Positions 10,460 to 21,840 of a stretch of DNA of 64,000 nt are shown here, in pieces. The DNA is taken from positions 1,426,001 to 1,490,000 of the forward strand of contig JALJCS010000054.1 in the NCBI GenBank assembly GCA_023055355.1. The letters are read 5' to 3'. Positions within the stretch are counted from its first letter, which is position 1; the number at the start of each line of letters is the position of its first letter. The DNA comes from Agelaius tricolor (Eukaryota; Chordata; Aves; Passeriformes; Icteridae). A model generated the notes under the pieces. That model searched no databases, had not been told where the DNA came from, and worked only from the letters and a program-made list of their open reading frames with translations. Both the position numbers and the translations under genes were made by a program.

Positions 10460-11360
10460 GGCTTTCACATTCCCTAAGGAAAGAGGTTTTCCCATCCTAA
10501 GCCCCCCCAGGTTCAACCATCATCATCCACCCCTTCTTCCAGGACCACAATTACATTCCATCCTTTTTTTTTCCCCAGTTAATTCAGTACCTTCCCCACA
10601 CTGGAGAAGAGCAAACTTGTAACTGGGCTCTCCATTGTTAAAGAATGAAATAATGGGGAAAAAAATGGAAAATTCATTATATATAATGAAAAAAAAATGA
10701 AAAAATGAAAAAAAAAGGAAAATTCTGGAATTTCTGAAGGAAGAGGAGAGAAACAAGGGATGGAGATGGAGATGATGGAGATGGAGAAGGAGAAGGGAAG
10801 AAGAGAAATATTTCCCTACCAGCCCTGCACTGAGATTGAGACACCACAGCCTGTAAACAGCCAAAATAGAGCTTTATATTTACCTGTATCTATTTATATC
10901 TATTTTTATCTAAATATCCATAAATCCCCTTATCTGTCCCTGCATCCATCCCAAACCCCTCCAAAATTTAGGCCCTTAAAAAAGGAGGAAAGACAGAGAA
11001 TCAGCATCCACATGGAACTCTGAGGCACAAAGATGTTCCTGGCTATCAGTTCCACCCATTCCCAAGGCTTGGGGCCTGAAATCTTCCAGAATCTTCCTAA
11101 AATATTTTTTAAAAATCTTGTTTAACCTTATTAACTCCTTGGGAGCACCATTCCTGTGGCCTGCAGAGACACCCCAAAAATTAAAGCTGCTTTCCCCATG
11201 GAATGCCGAGAGACAATCACGATTTTTCAAAGTTTGGATCCAAACCTTGCAAAATTTGGGTTCTTTACAAGGACGGCAACAACAAACCCCATCCCAGGGG
11301 TGCTTCCCTGCAGCTCCATTCAACAATTCCCTCCTCACCTCCTGCCTCAGACACTTTCCT
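10460..11360. other. Unique noncoding DNA with purine-rich and AT-rich patches
   Basis: It has A-runs at 10650-10720, a ggagat hexamer patch at 10758-10800 and tatttatatctatttttatc-type sequence near 10885-10915. No gene identified. Confidence 0.45.
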
Positions 11361-11364
11361 CCTC

Positions 11365-11745
11365 TGCAGCCTTCCCAGCCATTCCCAAGTCACCATTCCA
11401 AAGCCTTCCCAGCCATTCCAGACTCACCATTTCTCACCCTTTCCAGCCATTCCAGACTCCATTCTTCACCCTTCCCAACCATTCCAAGTCATTATTCCAA
11501 AGCCTTCCCAGCCAGTCCCAACTCCCCATTCCTCACCCTTCCCAGCCAGTCCCAACTCCCCATTCCTCACCCTTCCCAACCATTCCCAACTCGTTATTCC
11601 AAAGCCTTCCCAACCATTCCCAACTCATTATTCCAAAGCCTTCCCAACCATTCCCAAACTCCCCATCCCTCACCCTTCCCAGCCATTCCCAAACTCCCCA
11701 TTCCTCACCCTTCCCAGCCATTCCCAAATTCACCATTCCTGAAAA
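11365..11745. repeat. Degenerate 33-35 bp minisatellite
   Basis: Units begin ccttcccagccattcccaac and continue with tcaccattcctcac or tcattattccaaag. About 11 units lie in a row, alternating two subtypes. The Pro/Ser/His-rich open frames across it come from the repeat. Confidence 0.9.
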
Positions 11746-11792
11746 CCCATCTTGATTTAATGACCCCTTTGGCCCAGCAGATTTTGCTGTGA

Positions 11793-11870
11793 TTCAAACC
11801 CAATATTTTTATCAACCCTAATATTTTTATCAAGCCCCATATTTTTATCAAACCCAATATTTTTATCCCT
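11793..11870. repeat. 18-bp tandem repeat, 4 units
   Basis: The unit aaacccaatatttttatc is repeated four times with one or two changes each (aaccctaat, aagccccat). Confidence 0.92.
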
Positions 11871-12227
11871 GTCTCAGATTTTCCTCCGAGTTCATTTCCC
11901 AATCCCCCAACACCAAAGGGACGTTCCTGAGATAACTCCAGACCCGGATCCATTAACCCAGCTCTGAACCTGCGTCCCAAAATCTGCATTATCTCGCGCC
12001 TGACGGGATGCAGGATTTCTGCACTCATTCATGGTGTTGTTTTACACATTAATAATTAATTACTAATAATTAATGGAGATTTCTCCTCCTCAGGATGAGT
12101 CCCCGAGGCTGATAAGGTTCCAAGAGCTTCCCTGATGGAAGTGTCACCACCTGACACCAGCTCAACCAATGGGCTGAGCCCAGCTTGATGTCACCACGCA
12201 ACAGCTCCATGAAATGGTTCCACTCCA

Positions 12228-12692
12228 ACCAGGAGGCCAAGGAGAAATTAAAAAATTAAAACAAAACAAGATCAAGAAGAAACTAAAAAAAAAAAAATAA
12301 AATAGAACCAGGTCAAGGAGAAATTAAAAAATTAAAATAAAATCAGAGCAAGGAGAAATTTAAAAATTAAAACAGAACAAGGTCAAGGAGAAACTAAAAA
12401 ACATTAAAGTAGAACCAGGTCAAGGAGAAATTAAAAAATTAAAGTAGAACCAGATCAAGGAGAAATTTAAAAATTAAAAGAGAACAAGGTCAAGGAGAAA
12501 CTAAAAAAAATTAAAGTAGAACCAGGACAAGGAGAAATTAAAAAGTTAAAACAGAACAAGGTCAAGGAGAAATTAAAAAACATTAAAGTAGAACCAGATC
12601 AAGGAGAAATTAAAAAATTAAAACGAAATCAGGCCAAGATAAATTAAAAAATTAAAACAGAACAAGGTCAAGGAGAAATTAAATAAACATAA
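12228..12692. repeat. 35-37 bp AT-rich minisatellite, about 12 units
   Basis: The unit is ggtcaaggagaaattaaaaa followed by attaaaacagaacaa. Variants carry 'aaagtagaacca' instead of 'aaaacagaacaa'. The two variants alternate along part of the array, suggesting a higher-order unit of about 70 bp. It is strongly A-rich on the plus strand. Confidence 0.93.
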
Positions 12693-12854
12693 CCAGGTCC
12701 ATGCTGGTGGAGCTTCCACGCAGACCAGGGAGCTGCAAACCTTGGGATTCAGCTCAGTGTGGAGGTGAACACCAGATCACCTGGGGGTTAAACACTGGGG
12801 GTCCCCTCCAAAACTCAGGGTTTGAGTGACTTTCCTGCCCATCACGGGTCAGAG

Positions 12855-13160
12855 AGCCATTGGGAGGACGCTCAGCCTTGCCCGCGCGTCGCTGGGCGCT
12901 CCCGCAGCCCCCTCGCCCTCCCCGCTCCGCAGCCTCTGGAATACAAATGACTTTCGCAGCAGAGATGGAAACCCGATCGTTGAGCTGAGATAACTGAGCC
13001 GAGCCCCCGCCGGGGCCCAGCCCCAAGCCAAGATCAACGCTGTGAGGAGGCAGAGCTGTCATTTAATCGATAGCCGTGCGCAGCCCGTCATCCCCACGCT
13101 CCCGGCTGCTCCTGGGAATCCTCCAGCCGGGTGACGCTCGAGGTGAGCGCTGAAGGGTGG
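12855..13160. other. CpG-rich block, candidate regulatory region
   Basis: CpGs cluster at 12878-12900 (cccgcgcgtcgctgggcgct) and 13060-13140. AT-type transcription-factor-like words are interspersed (catttaatcgatagccg, cccgatcgttgagctgag). No CR1 or tandem repeat is present. It could be a small CpG island or an enhancer. Confidence 0.35.
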
Positions 13161-13259
13161 AAGTGTTTAATTTAGGGCACTTCCCGGGACAATCGCAGCC
13201 ATGGGAGATCTCCCAGATAAGTTTCACTCCCCACCATCCTTCTGGGAGAGTTCTTTCCC

Positions 13260-13480
13260 CCCCCCGCCTTTTTTGCCGTCCACCAGGACAAAGGGGCCTT
13301 TATGGCGTTTTTTAGCCAGTGTGTTTATTTAGTGCATATTGTGGCCGAGCCGCCGTTGGAATATCATCCATTTCCCTCCCCGGGGAGATATTCCAAGGAG
13401 CAGCGAGGAATCAACTTTAAACAAAAAGGCCATCTAAATATACAAACCGAGGAGAACAATGGCAGCATTAATTATATCCC
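13260..13480. other. Candidate conserved noncoding block
   Basis: Repeat-free sequence with homeobox/CDX- and MADS-like words: ggcctttatggcgtttttta, gtgtttatttagtgcatatt, catctaaatatacaaacc and gcattaattatatcc. It directly follows the CpG-rich block. Conservation is inferred from sequence texture only. Confidence 0.3.
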
Positions 13481-13821
13481 AGGCAGGAGGGGATCCAGGG
13501 GGAATTCAGGGGCAGGGAAGTTCTTTCTGCACGATTTATTTCCCTCTCCGGGCGCTCGGAGAGCGGAGCCGTGGCCGGGGATGGAGAGGGAATGTGAGGA
13601 TGGAGGGATGGGGAAGTGTCCAGCAAACTGGGACCCAGACAGGACAAAAACAGCAGGAGAAGAGAAGCCATGGGGTTTGGAAGTTGCAAAAGAGGATCTG
13701 GAGATGGGTCTGGCTTGGATGGGGCAAGGAATCAACAGGAAAGGCTGGGATGTGTCCCACAGCTCCAGAGAAAAGGGGTTTAGAACTTCCAGAAGACCTT
13801 AAAGTCCTCCCTGCGGGGGAT

Positions 13822-14050
13822 AATATGGAATCATGGAATGGTTTGGGTAGCAAGAGACCTTAAAGCCCATCCAATTCCACCCCATCCATGGGCAGGGACA
13901 CCTCCCACTGTCCCAGGTGGATCCAATCCCCAGTGTCCAACCTGGCCTTGGACACTGCCAGGGATCCAGGGGCAGCCACAGCAAATCTGGATAACCAGTG
14001 GTGTTCCTTGTGTGTTTTCCAACCTTAAGGATTCTGGGATTATCTCCCCA
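13822..14050 (-). mobile_element. CR1 LINE 3' fragment, type A, minus orientation
   Basis: It runs from 'ggaatcatggaatggtttgg' through 'gggcagggacacctcccactg' and 'ccagggatccaggggcagc' to the block before 'ggattctgggattatctccc'. The 5' part is absent. Confidence 0.85.
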
Positions 14051-14254
14051 GGAAACACGTTCTGGTAGGTCAAAAAACATGGGAATGCTTATGTGGGAAC
14101 GAAGGATTTGGGGAACCTAAAAGGATTTGAAAAACCTAAAAGTCTGAGCTCAGCATATTAGATCTGACATTCAAATGAAAAAAAAAATGGACTTAGAGGG
14201 AAAAATTAGGAGAGTCTGCTGAGAAAGGGTAGAAGTAAAGGAAAAAGGGAATAA

Positions 14255-14480
14255 CAGAGTCATGGAAAGTTTGGGTTGGAAGGGAACCTTAAAAATGATC
14301 CAGTTCCACCCCATCCATGGCAGGGACACCTCCCACTGTCCCAGGTGGATCCAAGCCCCAGTGTCCAACCTGGCCTTGGGCACTGCCAGGGATCCAGGGG
14401 CAGCCACAGCAAATCTGGGAATTCCAGCCCAGTGTCTCACCACCCTCACCCCCACTCCAGGGAGGAGCAGGGAATTCCTG
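14255..14480 (-). mobile_element. CR1 LINE 3' fragment, type A, minus orientation
   Basis: It begins 'agagtcatggaaagtttggg' and continues through 'ggcagggacacctcccactg' and 'gggcagccacagcaaatctg'. It lies only about 200 bp from the previous CR1 in the same orientation, and the two share most of the sequence. They are either two insertions or a short duplication. Confidence 0.85.
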
Positions 14481-14964
14481 CTGGAATCAAAACCAATTAA
14501 TGCTGAGACAGCTCTGGTGGCAGCTGGGACAGACGATGCCACCACTCCAGGCATTTTTGAAGACCAGGGTGGCCAAGGATTGTCACCTTGTGATGGCACG
14601 AGTGGCACGGTGAGGAGCATCTTCCAACAGAGGGACCGCCCTGGACCCCTCCTATCCCTGTTCTGGTTGGGTTGGTTGCTCAGACACTCCCAGGGCTTTG
14701 AATTCCAGGAGAAAACCAAAAGGTGCCTCTTTCCCAGCACTTGGAAGAGGAGCTCATCCAGCACAAACCAAGCTCAAGGCACCGGATCCACAAAACCTTC
14801 CAAGGGACTGCCAAAAGATACCAGGCTCTCTTTTTGACTCTTTAAAAGAAATCTTGCTAAATCAACTGAAAAATCCTCTCTCCATACAAAACATCCTCCT
14901 TTGATGCAGGGTAAAAATGGGATTGCTGGAGGAAATCCCAAGGATTTGGCCCTAACAGAGACAG

Positions 14965-15145
14965 AATCAGAGAATTATGGAATCATTGAGGTTGGAAAAG
15001 ATTTTAAGGCCATTGAGTTCCACAGAACTGCCAATCCCAACATTAAACCACATTCCCAAGTGCCACATCCACAGGGAGTTTGAATCCACCACTGCCCTGG
15101 GCTGGAGAACCTTTTCCACGGAGAAATTTCCCCCAAAATCAAAAC
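14965..15145 (-). mobile_element. CR1 LINE 3' fragment, type B, minus orientation
   Basis: 'gaatcattgaggttggaaaa' is the classical avian type B CR1 3' end. It is followed by 'ttaaaccacattcccaagtg', 'ccacatccacagggagtttg' and 'ccttttccacggagaaattt'. Confidence 0.85.
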
Positions 15146-15149
15146 CTGG

Positions 15150-16640
15150 CACAGAATCAATACATTTGCATCCTTGCACAAAGATGTGGAGACTTTGGGT
15201 CCCACCTCCTGATGAGGAAGCCCCACCAGGTGGGCCTGAGTCTCAATCCAGGAGTTTTTGTGGCAAGGTGGCCTCAGGGAACCCCCATGGAGCATCCCAT
15301 GGGATCACCGGGATCTCACCACTCACCTGCTCCACCAACAATCCCACCCACAGCTCCCAAAATAACAGAGAAAATCCATATTTAAAAATCAGCTTCCAGG
15401 AAAACTTCACCCTAAACACCTCCAATGCACGGGTAAGGATTGGAAATACGTGTTTTCTATGGATTTTCAAGGATAAACCACAAAACCCTGGATTTCTCAA
15501 CAGTTTATTGTCAGAGCCCTCAACTGGAGTTGATGGGACTTGGAGCAAATCAACCTCGCTTTAGTTTTCTGGAATATTTAGGAATATATGAAAACTGGGA
15601 ATTCTGCAGCAGAAAACTTGAATAACTTTACATAAATAAATCTATTCCTTCTCCTCAGTTCTGTAAATGGATTTTTTAAAGGATTATCAAACACTGCTTT
15701 AGGGCCCAAATCACCCTTCCAGAGATGTTTTTTCCCCTGGAAATTTTCTTGGTTTATCCCTGGAAATTTTCTGGCACCTCAGAGCAGTATCAGGATGCCA
15801 GGCCTGCCCCGAGACACCCAATGTTGGGACACATCAAAATGTCCATGGAGCAAATTCCAGCTCAGTTTTCCAGCTCCTTTCCCCTCATGGATACAAATCA
15901 TTGGTGGTTGATGTTTCCCTTTGATTCATGCAATCCTAGAATGGGAATTTCAACTTGGCTCCACGGCAAACATGAAACCCTTCCCTTGGAGGGTCTCACC
16001 TCTGCATTCCTAATTTTATTCTCATCCTCACTTCCCTAAATATCCCTTTTCCATTTGTTTTTGGCTAAGAACGTCTGGGCCGTGCTGCTCTGCTGTTCCT
16101 GAGCCCTCACCGGGTTTATCCCAGCCCCATTCCCACTTTTCAGCCTCTTTTCACCTCCACCTGACCTCACCTCCTTCACTTTTTAGAATTTTTTCCCTCT
16201 CCCTTTTGTCTGGGAGGCCAAAATTTCTGTCAGCAAAGCTTCGGGGCCAGGCAGAGTTCAGGGCCACCACTGCCCCTCAATAGCAGGGTGCCCAGAACCA
16301 GATCCCAACCCCAACCCCAAACCCACAGCAGCTCTAAAACCCCGAAAACCCAAACCCCAGCCTAGCAAAACCCAGTTTATCAACGCCTGCAGGGCCGAGT
16401 TCCGTGATCCATGGAGCCTGGAGCACCTCATCCGTTGGATATTTCTGTGGTGCTTTAATTGCAGGAACAAACCCAACTTTTTCCAAGTCCAGCACATGTG
16501 GGATTTGGAAATCCTGACAATGGGGGCTCTCAGAATCATAAATTCCACTTGTCCCCATCCCGGAGCCAAAGGAACACGTGGAGTGAAGCTCCTGCTGGCA
16601 GCTCCCTCCCAGGGGTGACGAGGATTGGGAAAGAGGCAGG
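15150..16640. other. Unique noncoding DNA
   Basis: About 1.5 kb without a recognisable gene, CR1 or array. A C-rich stretch with ccaaccccaaccccaaaccc lies near 16300 and resembles degenerate telomere-like text but is not (TTAGGG)n. Confidence 0.45.
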
Positions 16641-16757
16641 GGTTTGTTTAGAGGGAAAAACACAGGGGTTTAGAGGGAAAAATATAGGGATTTGTAGGGA
16701 AAAATACAGGGATTTATAGGGACAAATACGAGGATTTGTAGAGAAAAACACAGGGGT
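16640..16757. repeat. 22-bp minisatellite, about 5 units
   Basis: The unit resembles ggatttgtagggaaaaatac plus ag, with variants gggtttagagggaaaaacac and ggatttatagggacaaatac. Confidence 0.9.
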
Positions 16758-16811
16758 GGGGTTTGTGCACTGCCTCGGGTACCCTGGGTGCCACACAACT
16801 CCTGCCTGGTT

Positions 16812-16862
16812 CAGAGGATCATGGAATGATTTGGGATGGCAGGGAACTTAAAGATCATTGAA
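16812..16862 (-). mobile_element. CR1 LINE 3' stub, minus orientation
   Basis: Only about 50 bp of CR1 3' end remains (gatcatggaatgatttggga, then cagggaacttaaagatcatt), immediately followed by a long polypyrimidine tract. This is an extreme 5' truncation. Confidence 0.7.
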
Positions 16863-17414
16863 TTTCCCCCTTTTCTCCCCTTCTTTTTTCCTCCCTGCTT
16901 TGTTTTTGGTTTTTTCCCCCCCTTCTTTGGGGGGTCTTTTTCATCACCTGCATTCTATTTTCTTCTTTCCTTTATATCTTGATTTTCCTTCCCCCCCCCC
17001 CCCCCCTTGCTTTTTCTGTTCCTTTTTTCTTTCATTAATTTTTCTCCTCTTTCCCTTTTTTCTATTCCCCCCCTCCTTTTGTCTTGTTTTTCTCCATTTT
17101 TTCTTTCCCCTTTTTTCTTTTTTCCCTTCCCCTCTCTTTTTCTTCTTTCCCACATTTTATCTCCCTTTTTCCCTTCCTTTCTTTTCCCTTTTTCCATTCC
17201 CCCTTTCTCATTTCCCCCCTTTTCCTTTTCCCTTCCCTTTTTCATTTCCCCCATTTTTATCCTTTTTCCCCCTTTTCTTCCCTTTTCATTCTACCATTTT
17301 TTCATTTCCCCCCTTCTTTTTCTTTTCTTCCCCTCCCCCATTTTCTCATTTCTCTCCCCCTTTTCCTGTTTTTTTCCCCCATTTTTCTTCTTTTTCCTCC
17401 CTTTTTGTTCCCCA
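16862..17414. repeat. Long polypyrimidine tract with C16 run
   Basis: About 550 bp are nearly pure C/T on the plus strand (polypurine on the minus, gene-sense strand), with a run of about 16 C at 16991-17006. It is built from degenerate ccctttttcccttcc units. It may form triplex, G-quadruplex or i-motif structures. The 194- and 153-residue Phe/Pro/Ser-rich frames are artefacts. Confidence 0.95.
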
Positions 17415-17575
17415 GAGACAGTACAGTCAATCCCTATAGCCGAGGGCATTATCATGGAACAGGAATAATTCCCAAAAAAAGATTCCTGGGTGCTCCCAAC
17501 CCCTCCCTGTAGCTTAATGACCTTTGCAGCTCATTAATACTTACTAACACTGCAGTTGCTGTCCTGCCTCACATT
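17415..17575. other. Candidate conserved noncoding block
   Basis: A repeat-free island between the polypyrimidine tract and ordinary DNA, with agcttaatgacctttgcagc (containing a TGACCT nuclear-receptor half-site) and ctcattaatacttactaaca. It is suggestive only. Confidence 0.25.
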
Positions 17576-18600
17576 CCCCTTTTCCATCCATTTTTGGCTT
17601 CATTCCCCCCTTTCCAAACCCGTGGTGGGAGCACAAGGTTCTGGGACACCCATCAATAATTTTGCAGGGTTTCTCATTCCCAAAAAAATTGGTTATTTGG
17701 GAAAAAAATACAGAATTCCACTCAGGAGCAGGGAGGGTTATTAATATTGCAAAGTACGAGAGGTGAGAGCACGTGAAGCCAAACTCCTCCAGAGCCCCCA
17801 CAGCTGCAGCGCTCCAGAGGGATAAATCATCCCAAAACGGGATCAAAACAACACATCTCCATATTTCTGAATCAAAAAAAAAATCACCTGTACTCAGCTG
17901 TGCCATCAATTCCATCAAGGAATTCCACTGGAAGAGTGGGAACGGGGCAGGGAACCAAGGAACCCTTTCGGGGCCACGTCGCGCCTTGAGTTTGCCACAT
18001 CCATCCTCACCCTCATCATCCTCATCCTTGTCTACCTGAGAGGTTTCACTGGATTTGGGAATTCCCAAGGCACCAGAAAACCCTGGGAAAGTGCTAAAAG
18101 CTGGGCTTTTTAGGGAACACTACGAGTTTCCACGTTGGCCTGCGGGTCTCCGCGGGTGACGGGGGCTCCAAGGAATCTCCACGCTGCCACCCCGCATCCG
18201 TGACCGCGCTGTCCCCTGACCTTCCCAAAAGGAAACGGATCGCAAGGCTGGGTTTTCCAGCAGCATTCCCAGCCCCTCTTCCCAAGCCAAGGGGTCCCAG
18301 GCTCCCTTTGATCTGCTGAGCTCTCCAAACCCGGCAGCGAGAGAAGCGGAGTCAATAATTGATGGAGGTTTGCTGGCAAGAGGCTTGGCTGTCTGAGTTA
18401 CCTTTCCCAGACCCCTCAGAAGTCATCCAGAGACTCAAATCCATTGTTTTTGCCTAAAAAATCTCTGGGATAAGGCTTCAAGTGAACCGAATCCATGAGC
18501 CAGGGTTTGCTTGCTCCCACTGATGGGAAATCAGAGCAAGGAGAGGACTTCAGGGAGCACTGCTGGGTCCTGAGGCAGAGCTGATCAACCAAAAACACTC
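17575..18600. other. Unique noncoding DNA, locally CpG-containing
   Basis: No gene or repeat recognised. CpGs increase at 18130-18210 (ctccgcgggtgacgggggct). A short A run lies at 17875. Confidence 0.4.
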
Positions 18601-18604
18601 AAGG

Positions 18605-18985
18605 AATGGAAAATTCCCATGGAGCCAGGCTGGCAGAGCTGGGAATGTTCCCCTGGAGAAGGGAAAATCCAGGGAATCCTCAGAGTGCCTGCAGGGGCTC
18701 CAGGAGAGCTGGAGAGGGGCTGGGGACAAGGCCTGCAGGGACAGGAGCCAGGCAATGGCTCCCACTGGGAAAGGGGAGATTGGGCTGGGATCTTGGCAAG
18801 GAAGTCCTGCCTGGGCTGGAATTCCCAGATTTGCTGGGGCTGCCCCTGGATCCCTGGCAGTGCCCAAGGCCAGGATGGACATTGGGGCTTGGATCCACCT
18901 GGGACAGTGGGAGCTGTCCCTGAGACACCTGATGGGGTGGGAATGGGATGGGATTTAAGTTCCCTCCCACACAACCCATTCCATG
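18605..18985 (+). mobile_element. CR1 LINE, type A, plus orientation
   Basis: Sense-direction CR1 from 'ggagccaggctggcagagct' through 'tgcctgcaggggctccagga', 'ctggatccctggcagtgccc' and 'cttggatccacctgggacag' to the tail 'acccattccatgactccatg'. It is essentially the same subfamily as the copies at 10058, 26045, 29330 and 33370. Confidence 0.88.
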
Positions 18986-18989
18986 ACTC

Positions 18990-19630
18990 CATGAAAAAGC
19001 TGGCAAGGAGGGGCAATTTTGGGATTTGCAAGGTGTCCTTGAGTGTTTCCAGGTGGAAACTGAGGCTCTCTGGCTCGAGATGTATCACTGAAAGGCACAA
19101 CAGCACTGAGATGACGTCACCTTAGGTTGGTTTCTGAACTTTGCACCATTGTCCCTTTGCCCATCCACAGACATCACCAGAAATCCTTCAGCAAACTCCT
19201 GGCTTGGGTTTCCGACTCCACCACCAGCAGGGATAGCAAAAACCCAAATATTTTTATCCTTCAGCCTCAACCCATTGATCCCAAAACACTTTGCAAACAC
19301 TGCTGAGCCCCGGCTCCTCACAAGGCCCTGGGGGTTGCTGGTGTTACTGGGAGCTCCCTGATGAAGACCCCGGCCACAAACTGCTCCCTACGACCCCTCC
19401 TGGTCCCCCCTGTCCTCCCTGGCCATGTCCCACCCCGTCCTTGTGGTGCCAAGGCTGGCTCAACCCTAATTGACATCATGTGTGCACTGTGGGCTGGCTG
19501 TGCTGGAGACTCCCACGGCACCAAAAAGAGGTGGAAAAATCCAGTAATCGACCCCAAAATTCGCCTTTTCCCTCCCCGCTCCGGCGCGGGGCCTGTGCGG
19601 GAGCAGAACCCGGCGTCCGCCCGTTGTTAG
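18990..19630. other. Unique noncoding DNA
   Basis: No gene or repeat identified. The last 60 bp (19570-19625) are CpG-rich (gctccggcgcggggcctgtg). Confidence 0.4.
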
Positions 19631-19885
19631 GCCCAGTTTAAATATAGTTCCAGCTCTGAAGAGATGAATAATTGCGGTGCTTAAAACGTCTGGCTAATCT
19701 TTAGCAGAGCTGCAATCAATCACCGGTGTCAGGCTGGGACGCATTTCTCAGTTTCATACACAAAACCTTCCTTCAAATGCAAACTATATCCACTTTCAGG
19801 GCCTGGCCCGCCTTCCCCATCTGATATTAATGGAAGAGCTCCCGGCATGAGGAGGCTCCGGGCGGAATTGATTTGGATTTTCAAG
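19630..19885. other. Candidate conserved noncoding block
   Basis: A repeat-free 250-bp stretch dense in AT motifs: gcccagtttaaatatagttc, gatgaataattgcggtgctt, gctgcaatcaatcaccggtg and ctgatattaatggaagagct. It contrasts strongly with flanking CR1-derived DNA. It is one of the better enhancer-like candidates in the window by texture, not by alignment. Confidence 0.35.
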
Positions 19886-19886
19886 G

Positions 19887-19932
19887 TGGGGGGGGGGGGG
19901 GAAAAATGAAATTTAAAAAAAAAAATAAAAAA
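19887..19932. repeat. Poly-G run followed by A-rich run
   Basis: About 14 G (19888-19901), then A-rich sequence to 19931. The G run could take part in a quadruplex. Confidence 0.85.
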
Positions 19933-20504
19933 TTCGTTCAGTCCGGAATGACAGTCCTAGGAAAAAAAATACCCTGAGCTGCTGAAGGGGGGATTTGGAT
20001 GGGTTTGGAGCTTTGGGAAAGAAAACACAGGGAACACGTTCGGCTGATCCTGCTCTTTGCTTGCCGACGGAGCAGCGAGGAAAAGCCAAGTTTCTGGCTC
20101 AACCTAAATCCCTGGAGCACTTTGTGTCCTCTGGCCTTACGGTCTCTTCCCTGGAAGTGCCTCAAAATGGTGGAATATAAAGTAAAAATTACTGAATTGC
20201 TGACAAATTGGATATTTTTCTTCATTATTAGCTGATATTCTCTAATTTGAGGGTCAATGGCCAGCTCTGGTCCTGGTCCTGGCCATCCCAAAGCATTGCC
20301 CCTCTCTTGGTGGGCAATAATCCATGTCCAGCATTCCCAGGAGAGCATTCCTCATGTTTTCCCCATTTCCTAGAGAGCAGCTACAGTTTTTCCTGCAGCA
20401 CAGGGCTCACATGTCCCTCCTTGGATGCAAGGAAGCCCTAACCAGGTAATCCTTTAATCCTTTAAATTAATTAATCTGAGCTCTGGCCAACCATGGCTCC
20501 ACAG

Positions 20505-20625
20505 AATCATTCAGGATGGAAAACCTGAATGATTCAGGATGGAAAACCATTATTCAGGATGGGTCACCAAGTCCAACCATTGAACCAGGAATTACACATG
20601 GATTGAGCACAGGGGTCCACATCAG
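20505..20625 (-). mobile_element. Possible diverged CR1 type B 3' end with internal duplication
   Basis: 'cagaatcattcaggatggaa' and 'caccaagtccaaccattgaa' follow the CR1 type B 3' end. A 22-bp piece (aatgattcaggatggaaaac) is repeated two to three times at 20505-20560. Confidence 0.45.
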
Positions 20626-20629
20626 ACCC

Positions 20630-21735
20630 ATCTTCCCACTCTGCTCCTCCAGGAGATGGAAGAACTCAACCAGGAGAGCCAGCTCCAGTCTCCTTCTCCC
20701 CAGCAAGAGCTGGAGAGCACCTGGCAGGCCCTCCTGAGCTCTTGGAGGGTGAAGCTCACCAGTTATTCCAGTTTTACAGCCAGGATTGTTTTCCCATCTC
20801 ATTATGGCCAGGACAGAGGGGTCCTGTCACCGTTTCCCATATTAAATCAGGAGCTGGCAGCAGAGGAAATGGGAATTGTGCTGGTTCCTGGCACCAGACC
20901 ATGGTGGAGCCCAGGTTCCATCTGAAAACCTCTGCCTGATAAAGTTCACTGAGTGTTTTGAAGCTATCAAAACCCTCCAGAGAGGGTTTTGAGATAGGGA
21001 GGAATCTTGAGATAGGAAGGAACCTGATCTGATCAGACCCTGAAGAGCTCAGAGGTTACAGGGGCAAGCAAAACCCTTGTTAGGCACCTCCTGCCACATC
21101 TTTCTCTCCAGAATTTATGATTTTTTTACATTTTTTTCATTTATTGGGGTTTTTTTTTGTGGGCAGACTCCAAAAGGCAGAGCGCTGACATCTCCCAACA
21201 AGACCATGGGCTGCCCCAAAATTAAAACGTGCGAACACTGAAGGTGGTGATGGTATCTGGGGGCCCTTCGGGGGTGGAAAGTTGATAAAATCTGGTGAGT
21301 AATACCTGGATTTTTCATCAGCTGCCATCTGAGCACGAGGGGAGATGTGAGGTTGAGGTTTGCTCCTCCAAAACACCATGTTTGACTCATAAAACGCTGT
21401 TTTCTCTCCTGGCTCAGCACCCTGGCTCTCATCACCTGGGCATGGATGTGCCCCTTTGGTGAGGTCAGGAATTCCTGTCTCCCAGGGCTCACCATCGCTC
21501 CCAGCCCGCCGTGCCCATCCCCTGCCACGCTCACTGAGCTGCAGCCCAAAGTCAGGCTGATTTGGGTCATCTCAGGGGATAAAATCAAATACAAGAAATC
21601 ACCCAAGCTTTGGTTTGGTTGGTGGGCAGCTGCCTGCAGGGTTTTGGAGCAGGTGGGAGGATTTTTGGGGGTCTCTCCCAACTTGGAGAGTTATTTTACA
21701 GAATTCCTTTCCATTCTCCATCCCTGGAAACTTCC
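20630..21735. other. Unique noncoding DNA
   Basis: No gene or clear element recognised. T-rich sequence occurs at 21119-21165. Confidence 0.4.
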
Positions 21736-21840
21736 AGCATCAGGTTGTACAAGGCTTTGAGCACACTGATGCTGTCCTGGCTCGCTGCAGGCACAGATGG
21801 CCTCTAACCCCTTTCCAACCCCAACCATTCCATGATTCCA
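21735..21840 (+). mobile_element. Possible CR1 3' end, diverged, plus orientation
   Basis: The order 'aaggctttgagcacactgat', 'cctctaacccctttccaacc' and 'ccattccatgattcc' fits the sense CR1 3' terminus with tail. The upstream part is too diverged to place. Confidence 0.5.

Noticed and set aside
16290..16340. Interstitial telomere repeat
   Set aside because: The text is ccaacccc/aaaccc-like and irregular. There is no run of CCCTAA hexamers.
16858..17468. Phe/Pro/Ser-rich frames resembling a membrane protein
   Set aside because: They are pure translations of the polypyrimidine tract in three frames.
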